DNA of 64,000 nt from Mesorhizobium sp. CU3 (lineage in GTDB: Bacteria; Pseudomonadota; Alphaproteobacteria; Rhizobiales; Rhizobiaceae), in contig NZ_VFWX01000001.1 of NCBI RefSeq assembly GCF_006442965.1, positions 62,001 through 126,000 of the forward strand, given 5' to 3'. The position numbers and the translations under genes are program-made. The notes under the pieces were generated by a model that was not told the DNA's origin, ran no database searches, and was given only the letters and a program-made list of their open reading frames with translations. Positions 1-7,821 of this stretch are shown piece by piece. Every line of letters starts with the position of its first letter. The first letter of the stretch is position 1.

Positions 1-1127
1 CCGAGCGCGCGCTGGCGCTGGTCGGCTGTGCCTTCGATCCGGCGACGCGCGTCCAGGATCTGTCGCGCACGGAAAAATCGCTGGTGGCGATTGCCCGCGC
101 CTTGGCCACCGAAGCCGACGTTCTGGTGCTCGACGAGCCGACGGCCAGCCTGCCGGCGGACGAGGTCGAGCGCCTGTTCGAGGCGCTGCGGCCGCTGCGC
201 CAGCGCGGCGTCGGCATGATCTATGTCTCGCACCGACTGGATGAAGTCTTCCGCATCGCCGACCGCGTCGCCGTCATGCGCGACGGCCGCATGGTCGCGG
301 TCAAGCCGGTCGCCGAGACGACGCCGCAGGAACTGGTCGACCTGATCGTCGGCCGGCCGGCGCATCAGATGTTTGCCAAGTCGCAATGGCAGGACGGACC
401 AGAGCGGCTCAAGGTGGAGAACCTCACCTGCGGCAGCGTCGGTCCGGTAAGCTTCGAGGCGCGCTCCGGAGAGCTGCTCGGTCTCGTCGGCCTGCGCGGC
501 GCCGGACAAGAGGCCGTCGGGCGCGCGCTGTTCGGCGCCGAGCGTTTCGACGGGCTGGTCTCGCTCGACGGCAAACGCCTCGACCTCTCCTCGGTCGGCA
601 CCGCTCTTGCCGCCGGCGTCGGGTTGATCGCGCGCGACCGCACCGAGGAATCGGTGGCGCTGTCGCTCTCGGTGCGCGAGAACATGTATCTCAATCCGTC
701 GGCGGTCGGCCGCGGGCTGTTCTCCTTCATGAAGCCGGCGCAAGAGAGCGAGCTGACGCGCGAACTCGGGACGCGGCTGGGCTTGAGGCCGAACGACCCG
801 CATCTGCCGATCGAGGCGCTTTCCGGCGGCAACCAGCAGAAGGTCGTCGTCGGCCGCTGGCTGGCGACAGGCCGCAAGCTGTTGATCGCCGAGGACCCGA
901 CCGCCGGCGTCGATGTCGGCGCCAAGGCCGAAATCTACCGGCTGATCGCCGCGGCCGTCGAGGCAGGGCTCGCGGTCATCGTCGTCTCCACCGATTTCGA
1001 GGAGGTCGCCCATATCTGCCATCGCGCGCTCGTCTTCTCGCACAACCGCATCGTGCGCGAACTAGCCGGCGATGCCCTGACGACGGCGGCGCTGATCCGC
1101 GCCGCCTCCGTGTCCGAAGCCGCCTGA
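1..1127 (+). CDS. Sugar ABC transporter ATP-binding protein (RbsA/XylG type), 5' end outside window
   Basis: Cytoplasmic ATPase of a ribose-type sugar importer. These proteins carry two fused nucleotide-binding domains; the window holds the end of the first (signature-like LSRTEKSLVAIARAL, Walker B LVLDEPTASLP, switch histidine in YVSHRLDE) and all of the second (P-loop-like GLRGAGQE, signature LSGGNQQK). The second Walker B reads LLIAEDPTAGVD, with E-D where D-E is usual, so that site may be altered. The frame is open to the left edge and 374 residues are visible of about 500 usual. The stop lies 9 bases before the permease start, with GAGGA in between, so the two are co-transcribed. Substrate is not readable from sequence; the neighbouring idonate/gluconate genes suggest an acidic sugar or polyol, which is inference. 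Confidence 0.93.
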   Translation, partial: ERALALVGCAFDPATRVQDLSRTEKSLVAIARALATEADVLVLDEPTASLPADEVERLFEALRPLRQRGVGMIYVSHRLDEVFRIADRVAVMRDGRMVAVKPVAETTPQELVDLIVGRPAHQMFAKSQWQDGPERLKVENLTCGSVGPVSFEARSGELLGLVGLRGAGQEAVGRALFGAERFDGLVSLDGKRLDLSSVGTALAAGVGLIARDRTEESVALSLSVRENMYLNPSAVGRGLFSFMKPAQESELTRELGTRLGLRPNDPHLPIEALSGGNQQKVVVGRWLATGRKLLIAEDPTAGVDVGAKAEIYRLIAAAVEAGLAVIVVSTDFEEVAHICHRALVFSHNRIVRELAGDALTTAALIRAASVSEAA

Positions 1128-1136
1128 GGAGTATCC

Positions 1137-2231
1137 ATGAACTCGATCAAATCGACGGCGCTGGAGCCGACCCGCTCGGAACTTTCCGGCCTGAGCTTCG
1201 GCCAGAAAGCGGCGCGCTATCTGCCGGTCTACGGGCTGCCGATCCTGATGGTGCTGTTGATCCTGCTGTTTTCGCTGCTCCTGCCGCGGACCTTCCCGAC
1301 GCTGCTCAATTTGCGCTCGATCGTCTCCGACAAGGCGATCATCGCGATCCTGTCGCTGGCCGCGATGATCCCGATGGCCGCGGGTCGCATCGACCTTACC
1401 GTCGGCTACGGCATCGTGCTCTGGCATATTCTCGCCATCAGCCTGCAGACCGCCTTCGGCGTGCCGTGGCCGATCGCGGTGCTGATCGTCATCCTGCTCG
1501 GCGTAGTGACCGGCTTCATCAACGGCCTGCTGGTCGAGGTGGCGCGCATCGATTCCTTCATCGCCACGCTCGGCACCGGCACCGTGCTCTACGCCTTGGC
1601 CATGTGGTACACGGGCGGCCGCCAGGTCGTCGGCGTGCTGCCCAACGGCTTTCTCTCGCTCAACGGCACGATGCTATTCGGCCTGCCGATCACCGGCTAC
1701 TACGTGATCGTGCTGGCGCTGGTGATGTGGCTGGTGCTCGAATATCTGCCGATCGGCCGCTACCTCTATGCCATCGGCGCCAATCCGAAGGCCGCCGCGC
1801 TCAACGGCATTCCGGTGCAGAAATTCGTCATGGGCGCCTTCGTCGCCTCCGGCGCGCTGACTGCGCTGGGCGGCGTGCTGCTCGCCTCCAAGCTCAGGAT
1901 CGGCCAGGCCAGCGTCGGCCTCGAATATCTCTTGCCGGCGCTGGTCGGCGCCTTCCTCGGATCGACCACCATCAAGCCCGGCCGCGTCAACGTCTGGGGC
2001 ACGATCGTCGGCGTCGTCATCCTCGCCGTCGGCATCTCCGGCATCCAGCAGTTCGGCGGCTCGTTCTGGGTCGAGCCGCTGTTCAACGGCGTCACCCTGC
2101 TCGTGGCGATCGGCATTGCCGGCTACGCGCAACGCCGCCGCGGCGCGGTCGTGCCGCCCCATTCGTCCAGTCAACCAACCGCCAGTCAACCACCCGCCAG
2201 CCAACCGACAAAGACAAACGACAATGCTTAA
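1137..2231 (+). CDS. Sugar ABC transporter permease (RbsC family)
   Basis: Inner-membrane channel subunit of the same importer. The 364-residue protein has multiple hydrophobic helices and the family stretch around GRYLYAIGANPKAAALNGIP, the cytoplasmic segment that contacts the ATPase. It is slightly longer than the roughly 320-340 usual because of a hydrophilic tail rich in Ser, Gln and Pro (repeats of the type SQPTASQPPASQPT), encoded by short direct repeats around 2165-2215. The tail looks like a recent repeat expansion and is probably dispensable. Start chosen at the ATG preceded by GAGGA; spacing to the ATPase and to the binding-protein gene is only a few bases, so this is one operon. 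Confidence 0.92.
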   Translation: MNSIKSTALEPTRSELSGLSFGQKAARYLPVYGLPILMVLLILLFSLLLPRTFPTLLNLRSIVSDKAIIAILSLAAMIPMAAGRIDLTVGYGIVLWHILAISLQTAFGVPWPIAVLIVILLGVVTGFINGLLVEVARIDSFIATLGTGTVLYALAMWYTGGRQVVGVLPNGFLSLNGTMLFGLPITGYYVIVLALVMWLVLEYLPIGRYLYAIGANPKAAALNGIPVQKFVMGAFVASGALTALGGVLLASKLRIGQASVGLEYLLPALVGAFLGSTTIKPGRVNVWGTIVGVVILAVGISGIQQFGGSFWVEPLFNGVTLLVAIGIAGYAQRRRGAVVPPHSSSQPTASQPPASQPTKTNDNA

Positions 2232-2244
2232 TGGGAGAAGAAAC

Positions 2245-3342
2245 ATGCATCGCAGAACAGTCCTTCAGCTCGGCGTCGCCTGCCTGGCGCTCGGCATCGC
2301 CTCGCCGACGCTCGCCGACCCGATGGCCGACGCCAAGGCGGTCGTAGACAAATATGCCAGCAAGGTCGACAAATGGGACGGCCCGACGACCGGACCGAAA
2401 GGCGCCACCGGCAAGACCATCGTCGTGCTTGGCGCCGACATGAAGAACGGCGGCATTCTCGGCGTCACCAAGGGCGTCGAGGAAGCAGCGGCAGCACTTG
2501 GCTGGACGGTCAAGACGCTTGACGGCGCCGGCTCCATCGGCGGCCGCACCGCCGCCTTCGGCCAGGCGCTGGCGCTCAATCCCGACGGCATCATCATCAA
2601 CGGCTTCGACGCCGTCGAGCAGAAGCCGGCGATGGAGCAGGCCAAGGCGGCCAAGATCCCGATGGCTGCATGGCACGCGGCCCCGACGGTCGGCCCGATC
2701 GACGATCTCGGCATCATCGCCAATGTCTCGACCGATCCGATGGAAGTGTCGAAGGCGGCGGCCGACTGGGCCTTCGTCGACGCCAAGGGCAAGCCCGGCG
2801 TCATCATCTTCACCGATTCCACCTACCAGATCGCCATCGCCAAGGCGGACCGGATGAAGAAGGAGATCGAGGATCTCGGCGGCAAGGTGCTCGAATATGT
2901 CGACACGCCGATCGCCGAAACCTCGCAGCGCATGCCGCAGCTGACAACCTCGCTGCTGCAGAAATACGGCGACCAATGGACCCATTCGCTGGCCATCAAC
3001 GATCTCTATTTCGACTTCATGGGGCCGTCGTTGGCGGCGGCCGGCAAATCCGGCACCGACGCGCCGATCAACGTGGCGGCGGGCGACGGTTCGGAATCGG
3101 CCTACCAGCGAATCCGCTCCGGCCAGTTCCAGAAGGTGACGGTGGCCGAGCCGCTGAACCTGCAGGGCTGGCAGTTGGTCGATGAGCTAAACCGCGCCAT
3201 GGCCGGTGAGAAATGGTCGGGCTACATCTCGCCGCTGCATGTGGTGACGTCGGACAATGTCGAGTTCGACGGCGGCCCGGACAATCGCTTCGATCCCGGC
3301 AACGGCTACCGCGACCAGTACAAGAAGATCTGGGGCAAATAA
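2245..3342 (+). CDS. Sugar ABC transporter periplasmic substrate-binding protein
   Basis: Periplasmic ligand-binding protein (type I periplasmic binding fold, ribose/LacI-like) delivering substrate to the ATPase/permease pair upstream. The 365-residue product begins with an N-terminal signal peptide, MHRRTVLQLGVACLALG, cut probably after LADP; the twin arginine at residues 3-4 is a weak Tat hint. The body contains the family's sugar-binding pattern (KTIVVLGADMKNGGILGVTKG). Start chosen at 2245 because GGGAGAAG sits just upstream; an upstream in-frame ATG at 2224 lies inside the end of the permease gene. The gene is followed by a strong hairpin at 3373-3401, so it ends the transporter operon. 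Ligand unknown. Confidence 0.9.
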   Translation: MHRRTVLQLGVACLALGIASPTLADPMADAKAVVDKYASKVDKWDGPTTGPKGATGKTIVVLGADMKNGGILGVTKGVEEAAAALGWTVKTLDGAGSIGGRTAAFGQALALNPDGIIINGFDAVEQKPAMEQAKAAKIPMAAWHAAPTVGPIDDLGIIANVSTDPMEVSKAAADWAFVDAKGKPGVIIFTDSTYQIAIAKADRMKKEIEDLGGKVLEYVDTPIAETSQRMPQLTTSLLQKYGDQWTHSLAINDLYFDFMGPSLAAAGKSGTDAPINVAAGDGSESAYQRIRSGQFQKVTVAEPLNLQGWQLVDELNRAMAGEKWSGYISPLHVVTSDNVEFDGGPDNRFDPGNGYRDQYKKIWGK

Positions 3343-3372
3343 GAAAACTCAGGCAACAGCTTGCCGCGCAGG

Positions 3373-3401
3373 AACGGCCGGCGGTCATCCCGCCGGCCGT
3401 T
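3373..3401 (+). terminator. Bidirectional hairpin terminator
   Basis: A perfect 12-bp stem (AACGGCCGGCGG pairing with CCGCCGGCCGTT, loop TCATC) lies between the convergent ends of the binding-protein gene and the LacI-type regulator gene. It is followed on the plus strand by a T-rich stretch. It is placed to stop transcription from both sides. Confidence 0.75.
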
Positions 3402-3418
3402 TCCATTTCATTGTTTGC

Positions 3419-4438
3419 TCAGGCTGTTTGACGCACGATCACCTTGGGCGTCATGCCGACCACCACCCGATCCTCGGGCGCGTGACGTCCATTGAGCAGG
3501 TCGAGCACCAGTTCGGCGACGCGGATGCCGATCTCATGCGCGCCGACATCGATGGTGGTGATCGGCGGCACCGACTGCTCGGAGAGATCGTAGGCGCCGA
3601 AGCCGGCGATCGCCACGTCCTCGGGCACGCGGATGCCGCGCCGCACGCACTCCATCAGCGCGCCAAAAGCGGAAAGATCCGACACGCACATCACGGCTTG
3701 CGTGTCCGGCCAGCGCGAGATCATCTCGACCATGGCGGCCGCCCCCTCCCGCATCGAGATCGGCGGCACGCCGGAAGCGATCACGCGCGAAGCGTCAAGG
3801 CCGCGGTCCTGCAGCGCGGCGATGAAACCGCGCCGGCGGTCGAGGCCGCGCGTGTCGCGCGAGGTGTCGCCGCCGATGAAGCCCAGCCTCGAATAGCCGC
3901 GCGCGACGAAATGCTCGACCATCAGCCGCCCGACCTCGGCGTTGGAGAAGCCGACGACATGGCCGATCGGATCGCTGGGCAGGTCCCAGGTCTCGACCAC
4001 CGGCACGCCGGCATTGGCGAGCATCTTGCGGCAGCGCGGCGTGTGCCGGCCGCCGGTGACGATGATGGCTTCGGGCCGCCGCTGCAGCAATTGCCCGACC
4101 AGGCGTTCCTCTTCCTCGACATTGTAGTCGGTGAAGCCGAGCAGGATCTCCAGCCCGCTGTCGCGCAGGCCCTCGGTCATGCCGCGCACGGTGTCGGCGA
4201 AATTGGCGTTGTTGATCGAGGGAATCGTCGCCGCCACGAATCCGGAGCGGCGCGAGGACAGGTTGGCGGCGATGCTGTCGAAGACATAGCCGAGCTCTTC
4301 AGCCGCCTTGAGGATGCGGTCGCGCGTGTCGGCGCTGACCGACGTATCGCGCTTGAAGGCGCGGGACACGGTCATCGTCGAGACATTGGCGCGATGCGCG
4401 ACATCGGCCATGGTCGGGCGTTTTGGCGAAGGCTGCAT
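3419..4438 (-). CDS. LacI-family regulator of idonate/gluconate genes (IdnR/GntR-like)
   Basis: DNA-binding repressor or activator that should sense idonate, gluconate or a phosphorylated derivative. The first 60 residues are a LacI-type helix-turn-helix with hinge (TMADVAHRANVSTMTVSRA, then AANLSSRRSGFVAATIPS); the rest is a periplasmic-binding-protein-like effector domain. The 339-residue length is normal. It sits 48 bases downstream of the idonate dehydrogenase gene on the same strand, and the gap holds a near-palindrome at 4445-4460 matching the perfect palindrome at 6513-6528, so it probably regulates itself and the divergent cluster promoter. A start at residue 10 (MADVAHR) is also possible. 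The exact effector is inference from neighbours. Confidence 0.9.
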   Translation of the reverse strand: MQPSPKRPTMADVAHRANVSTMTVSRAFKRDTSVSADTRDRILKAAEELGYVFDSIAANLSSRRSGFVAATIPSINNANFADTVRGMTEGLRDSGLEILLGFTDYNVEEEERLVGQLLQRRPEAIIVTGGRHTPRCRKMLANAGVPVVETWDLPSDPIGHVVGFSNAEVGRLMVEHFVARGYSRLGFIGGDTSRDTRGLDRRRGFIAALQDRGLDASRVIASGVPPISMREGAAAMVEMISRWPDTQAVMCVSDLSAFGALMECVRRGIRVPEDVAIAGFGAYDLSEQSVPPITTIDVGAHEIGIRVAELVLDLLNGRHAPEDRVVVGMTPKVIVRQTA

Positions 4439-4444
4439 GGCCGT

Positions 4445-4460
4445 ACGTTATCGATATCAC
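4445..4460. promoter_or_regulatory. Candidate LacI-type operator upstream of the regulator gene
   Basis: ACGTTATCGATATCAC matches 13 of 16 positions of the perfect palindrome at 6513-6528. It lies 7 bases upstream of the regulator's start codon, in the gap after the idonate dehydrogenase gene. This suggests autoregulation. Confidence 0.6.
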
Positions 4461-4486
4461 AGCGGAATGCAACGCGCCGTTGCGGC

Positions 4487-5521
4487 TCACGCGAAGGCTA
4501 TCTGGACCTTCATCGCCTGGCTGCGATCATTGGCAAGCTCGAAGCCGGAAAGCGCTTCGTCCAACGCCACCGTATGGGTGATCAGCGGCTTCACGTCGAT
4601 CAGCCCCTTGCGCATCAATTCGACGCCGACGGCGAATTCCGGGTGGAAGCGGAACGAGCCGTTGATCGTCAGTTCCTTGGCGGTGACCGTCGACATCGGC
4701 AGCGCCATCTCGGCGCCACCAAGGCCGAGTTGGACGATGGTGCCGCGTGGGCGCGTCGCCGCAATGCCCTGCGCCAGCGCCGCCGCCGCGCCTGAGCATT
4801 CGTAGAGGATGTCGAAGGTCCCCTTGTCGGCGAGATAGGGCGCCAGCCCTTCCGGATCGGCGCGGGTGTTAATCGCCTTGTCGGCGCCGGCGAGCTTCGC
4901 CATCGCCAGGGTGAAGTCGGTGATGTCGACGGCGACGATCTCGGCGGCGCCGGCGCGCCGCGCGCTGAGGATCGACAACAGGCCGATCGGGCCGCAGCCG
5001 GTCACCAGAACGCGCTTGCCCAGCATCTCGCCGGCCCGGCGCGTGGCGTGAAGGCAGACCGCCAGCGGCTCGGCCATCGCCGCCTCGCCGGCGCTCAAGC
5101 CGTCGGCCGGCACACATTGTGGCGCGTCCGCCACCAGCATTTCGCGGAACGCTCCCTGGATGTGCGGGAACGGCATGGCGCTGCCATAGAAGCGCATGTT
5201 GAGGCACTGGTTGTGCATGCCTTCGCGGCAATAGCGGCAGGCGTAGCAAGGCCGCGACGGCGAGACGGCCACCAGTTGCCCACGCTGCAGCCCGCTGACG
5301 CCGGAGCCGATCTCCTCGATCACGCCGGAAACCTCATGGCCGAGGATCATCGGCTCCTTCAGACGCACCGTTCCGAAGCCGCCGTGATTGTAGTAGTGCA
5401 GGTCGCTGCCGCAGATGCCGCCGGAGGCAAGACGCAGCAGCACCTGGCCCGGTCCCGGTTCTTCGACCGGCCGGTCCTCGATGCGCAGGTCCTTGGCGGC
5501 GTGGATGACGATGGATTTCAT
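4487..5521 (-). CDS. idnD: L-idonate 5-dehydrogenase (zinc medium-chain dehydrogenase)
   Basis: Cytoplasmic NAD(P)-dependent enzyme expected to oxidise L-idonate to 5-keto-D-gluconate. The 344-residue product has the zinc alcohol dehydrogenase layout: catalytic zinc ligands Cys37 (GGICGSD) and His62-Glu63 (GHEVSG), the structural zinc cysteines 92, 95, 98 and 106, and a nucleotide-binding VTGCGPIGLLS. HYYNHGGFG after the first zinc ligand is typical of the sorbitol/idonate branch. The start was set at the ATG giving MKSIVIHAAKDL; the frame continues upstream into the neighbouring dehydrogenase gene but those residues are not homologous. Together with the SDR and gluconokinase across the divergent promoter it completes idonate to 6-phosphogluconate. 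Another polyol, such as sorbitol or xylitol, cannot be excluded. Confidence 0.85.
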   Translation of the reverse strand: MKSIVIHAAKDLRIEDRPVEEPGPGQVLLRLASGGICGSDLHYYNHGGFGTVRLKEPMILGHEVSGVIEEIGSGVSGLQRGQLVAVSPSRPCYACRYCREGMHNQCLNMRFYGSAMPFPHIQGAFREMLVADAPQCVPADGLSAGEAAMAEPLAVCLHATRRAGEMLGKRVLVTGCGPIGLLSILSARRAGAAEIVAVDITDFTLAMAKLAGADKAINTRADPEGLAPYLADKGTFDILYECSGAAAALAQGIAATRPRGTIVQLGLGGAEMALPMSTVTAKELTINGSFRFHPEFAVGVELMRKGLIDVKPLITHTVALDEALSGFELANDRSQAMKVQIAFA

Positions 5522-5534
5522 GACGGGCGAACTC

Positions 5535-6482
5535 CTACAGCACCGGTGTAATAAGCGGCTGGCCGGCGAAATGGGCGGCGAGGTTGTCGCGCACCAGCTT
5601 GCCCATGGCCTTGCGGGTTTCGACCGTGCCCGACGCATGGTGCGGCTGCAAGAGCACGTTGTCGAGCGCCAGGAAGCGTGGATTGAGCTTCGGCTCGCCC
5701 TCGAACACATCGAGCGCGGCGGAACCCAGCACCTTGGTCTCGAGCGCATCGAGCAGCGCCTCCTCGTCGATGTTGGAGGCGCGCGAGATGTTGATCAGCA
5801 TGCCCTCCTCGCCGAGCGCCGCGAGCACTTGCTTGTTGACGATGTGGCGCGTGGCGGCGGAGGCGGCGAGCGTAACGAACAGGAAGTCGGAGCGCCCGGC
5901 GAGCGCGACCGGATCGGCGACGAATTCCCAATCCGGGGCAAAGTCCTTCGGCGCGACGTCGCAATAGGCGATGTCCATGCCGAAGCCAGCGAGACGCTTG
6001 GCCACCTCGTAGCCGATGCGGCCGAGGCCGAGCACGCCGGCGCGGCGGCCCCATACGCGGCGCTTCAGCGGATAGAGGCCCTTGGCCGCCCAGCTGCCGT
6101 CGCGCACCCAGCGCTCGGCGCCGATCATGCCGCGCGACAGGCACAGCATCATGGCGATGCCGAGATCGGCGACGTCGTTGGTCAGCACGTCCGGCGTGTT
6201 GGTGACGCGCACGCCATGCTCGCGGCACGCCGCGAGATCGACCGCGTCGAAACCGACGCCATAGACCGACACCACTTCGAGCGCGGGGCAGGCCTCGATC
6301 ATGGCGCGGTTCGCGCCAAGCTCGCCGCGTGTGGCGATGCCGCGCACCTGCGGTCCGACCTCGGCGAGGAAAGCCTGCTTGTCGTCGGCGGCGAAATAGC
6401 GATGCACCTGGAAGGCTTCGTTGAGCGGCTCCTCGTCCCATGCGGGATAGGGTCCAACCTGAAGGATGTGAGGCCGCTGCAT
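5535..6482 (-). CDS. D-isomer-specific 2-hydroxyacid dehydrogenase
   Basis: NAD(P)-dependent reductase of the hydroxypyruvate/glyoxylate/2-ketogluconate reductase family. The 315-residue protein carries the Rossmann motif GLGRIG at residues 152-157, the conserved arginine in NISRASN and the catalytic histidine in LQPHHASG. In an idonate/gluconate cluster a role as 2-ketoaldonate reductase is likely, but sequence alone does not fix the substrate. Start at 6482 is preferred over an in-frame GTG at 6497 because that GTG lies in GTGGAG, which forms the ribosome site for the ATG. It heads the minus-strand operon (this gene, idnD, regulator) and its promoter region contains the palindrome at 6513-6528, shared with the divergent SDR gene. 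Confidence 0.88.
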   Translation of the reverse strand: MQRPHILQVGPYPAWDEEPLNEAFQVHRYFAADDKQAFLAEVGPQVRGIATRGELGANRAMIEACPALEVVSVYGVGFDAVDLAACREHGVRVTNTPDVLTNDVADLGIAMMLCLSRGMIGAERWVRDGSWAAKGLYPLKRRVWGRRAGVLGLGRIGYEVAKRLAGFGMDIAYCDVAPKDFAPDWEFVADPVALAGRSDFLFVTLAASAATRHIVNKQVLAALGEEGMLINISRASNIDEEALLDALETKVLGSAALDVFEGEPKLNPRFLALDNVLLQPHHASGTVETRKAMGKLVRDNLAAHFAGQPLITPVL

Positions 6483-6512
6483 CGCTATTCGCTCCACTTG
6501 ACTTGACAGATG

Positions 6513-6528
6513 ATGTTATCGATAACAT
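6513..6528. promoter_or_regulatory. Palindromic operator between divergent idonate/gluconate operons
   Basis: ATGTTATCGATAACAT is a perfect 16-bp palindrome, 30 bases from the start of the 2-hydroxyacid dehydrogenase and 32 from the start of the SDR. An even palindrome with a central CG is the usual form of a LacI-family site, and a LacI-family gene with a near copy of the site lies in the same cluster. One site can serve both divergent promoters. Confidence 0.75.
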
Positions 6529-6560
6529 AAGACGCTCAGCGACGAGAGGCAATCAGGAAA

Positions 6561-7316
6561 ATGTCGTCCAATCTATTCGATCTCAGCGGGCGCACCGCGC
6601 TTGTGACCGGCTCCTCGCAGGGCATAGGGTTCGCGCTGGCCAAAGGCCTGGCCGAGGCCGGCGCCAAGGTCGTGCTCAACGGCCGCGACGCGGCAAAGCT
6701 CATCGCGGCTGCCGGGCAAATTCCAGGCGCGGCGACGCTCGCTTTCGACGCGACCGACCATGACAAGGTCCGGGCGGCCATCGACGCTTTCGAGCAGGCC
6801 GGTACGCCGATCGACATCCTCGTCAACAATGCCGGCATGCAGTTCCGCACGCCGCTGGAGGACTTTCCCGCCGACGCCTTCGAGCGCCTGCTGCAAACCA
6901 ATGTCGCCAGCGTCTTCCATGTCGGCCAGGCGGTGGCGCGCCACATGATCAAACGCGGCCGCGGCAAGATCATCAACATCGCCAGCGTGCAGACGGCGCT
7001 GGCCCGCCCCGGCATCGCGCCCTATACGGCGACCAAGGGCGCGGTCGGCAATCTGACCAAGGGCATGGCAACCGACTGGGCCAAGCACGGGCTGCAATGC
7101 AACGCGATCGCGCCGGGCTATTTCGACACGCCGCTCAACGCCGCGCTGGTCGCGGATTCCGCCTTCAGCGCCTGGCTCGAAAAACGCACGCCGGCCGGCC
7201 GCTGGGGCAAGGTCGAGGAGTTGGTCGGCGCCTGCGTCTTCCTCGCCTGCGACGCATCATCCTTTGTCAACGGACACATTCTCTATGTCGATGGCGGCAT
7301 CACGGCTTCGATCTGA
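6561..7316 (+). CDS. idnO: Gluconate 5-dehydrogenase-like short-chain dehydrogenase
   Basis: Cytoplasmic SDR expected to reduce 5-keto-D-gluconate to D-gluconate with NAD(P)H. The 251-residue protein has the classical SDR pattern: TGSSQGIG near the N terminus, NNAGMQF, the catalytic serine in NIASVQT and YTATKG (YxxxK), ending in VNGHILYVDGGITASI. SDR specificity cannot be read from motifs; the assignment rests on co-occurrence with idnD-like, gluconokinase and IdnR-like genes. It opens the plus-strand operon that continues through gluconokinase, the beta-hydroxyacid dehydrogenase and a small barrel protein, all with overlapping or near-overlapping ends. Confidence 0.82.
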   Translation: MSSNLFDLSGRTALVTGSSQGIGFALAKGLAEAGAKVVLNGRDAAKLIAAAGQIPGAATLAFDATDHDKVRAAIDAFEQAGTPIDILVNNAGMQFRTPLEDFPADAFERLLQTNVASVFHVGQAVARHMIKRGRGKIINIASVQTALARPGIAPYTATKGAVGNLTKGMATDWAKHGLQCNAIAPGYFDTPLNAALVADSAFSAWLEKRTPAGRWGKVEELVGACVFLACDASSFVNGHILYVDGGITASI

Positions 7317-7821
7317 CCCGCCGCCGCGCATGGTGGTGATGGGCGTCACGGGTTCGGGCAAGACCACGGTCGGCGAGGCGCTTGCCGAGGCGATCGGGGC
7401 GATCTTCGTCGACGGCGACAGGCTGCATCCCGAGGCCAACATCGCCAAGATGAGCGCCGGCATTCCGCTTGACGACGACGACCGTTGGCCATGGCTGGCC
7501 AAAGTGGGCGAAACGCTGCGCCAGCAACCCGCTCCGGTTATCGTCGGCTGCTCGGCGCTGAAGCGTGCCTATCGCGATTTCATTGCCGAGCGGGCCGGCG
7601 CGCCGGTGCTGTTCATCTATCTCGCCGGCTCGCGCGAGCTGATCTCGAGCCGCATGCACGAGCGCACCGGCCATTTCATGCCGACCAGCCTGCTCGACAG
7701 CCAGTTCGCGACGCTGGAGGCGCCGGCCAAGGACGAGAATGCAATCGCGGTGCCGATCGATGCGCCGCTCGACCGGATCGTCGCGGATATAACGGCCAAA
7801 TTCGGGGAGCGAGCATCATGA
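7291..7821 (+). CDS. Gluconokinase
   Basis: Phosphorylates D-gluconate to 6-phosphogluconate, feeding the Entner-Doudoroff pathway. The P-loop GVTGSGKTT lies near the N terminus, followed by the family features VDGDRLHPEANIAKM and DDDDRWPWL, then GCSALKRAYRD and the lid region ERTGHFMPTSLLDSQ. With the start given the product is 176 residues, normal for the family. The start is uncertain: ATG at 7291 overlaps the SDR stop by 26 bases, ATG at 7330 (MVVMGVTG) does not, and neither has a strong ribosome site. The stop overlaps the next start in ATGA, so translation is probably coupled. Confidence 0.9.
   Translation: MAASRLRSDPPPRMVVMGVTGSGKTTVGEALAEAIGAIFVDGDRLHPEANIAKMSAGIPLDDDDRWPWLAKVGETLRQQPAPVIVGCSALKRAYRDFIAERAGAPVLFIYLAGSRELISSRMHERTGHFMPTSLLDSQFATLEAPAKDENAIAVPIDAPLDRIVADITAKFGERAS

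Noticed and set aside
386..2347. Open frame of 653 codons on the plus strand
   Set aside because: Out of frame over the ABC ATPase and permease genes; arginine-rich mirror product.
3257..4795. Open frame of 512 codons on the plus strand
   Set aside because: Covers the LacI-type regulator and part of idnD in antisense; no homology.
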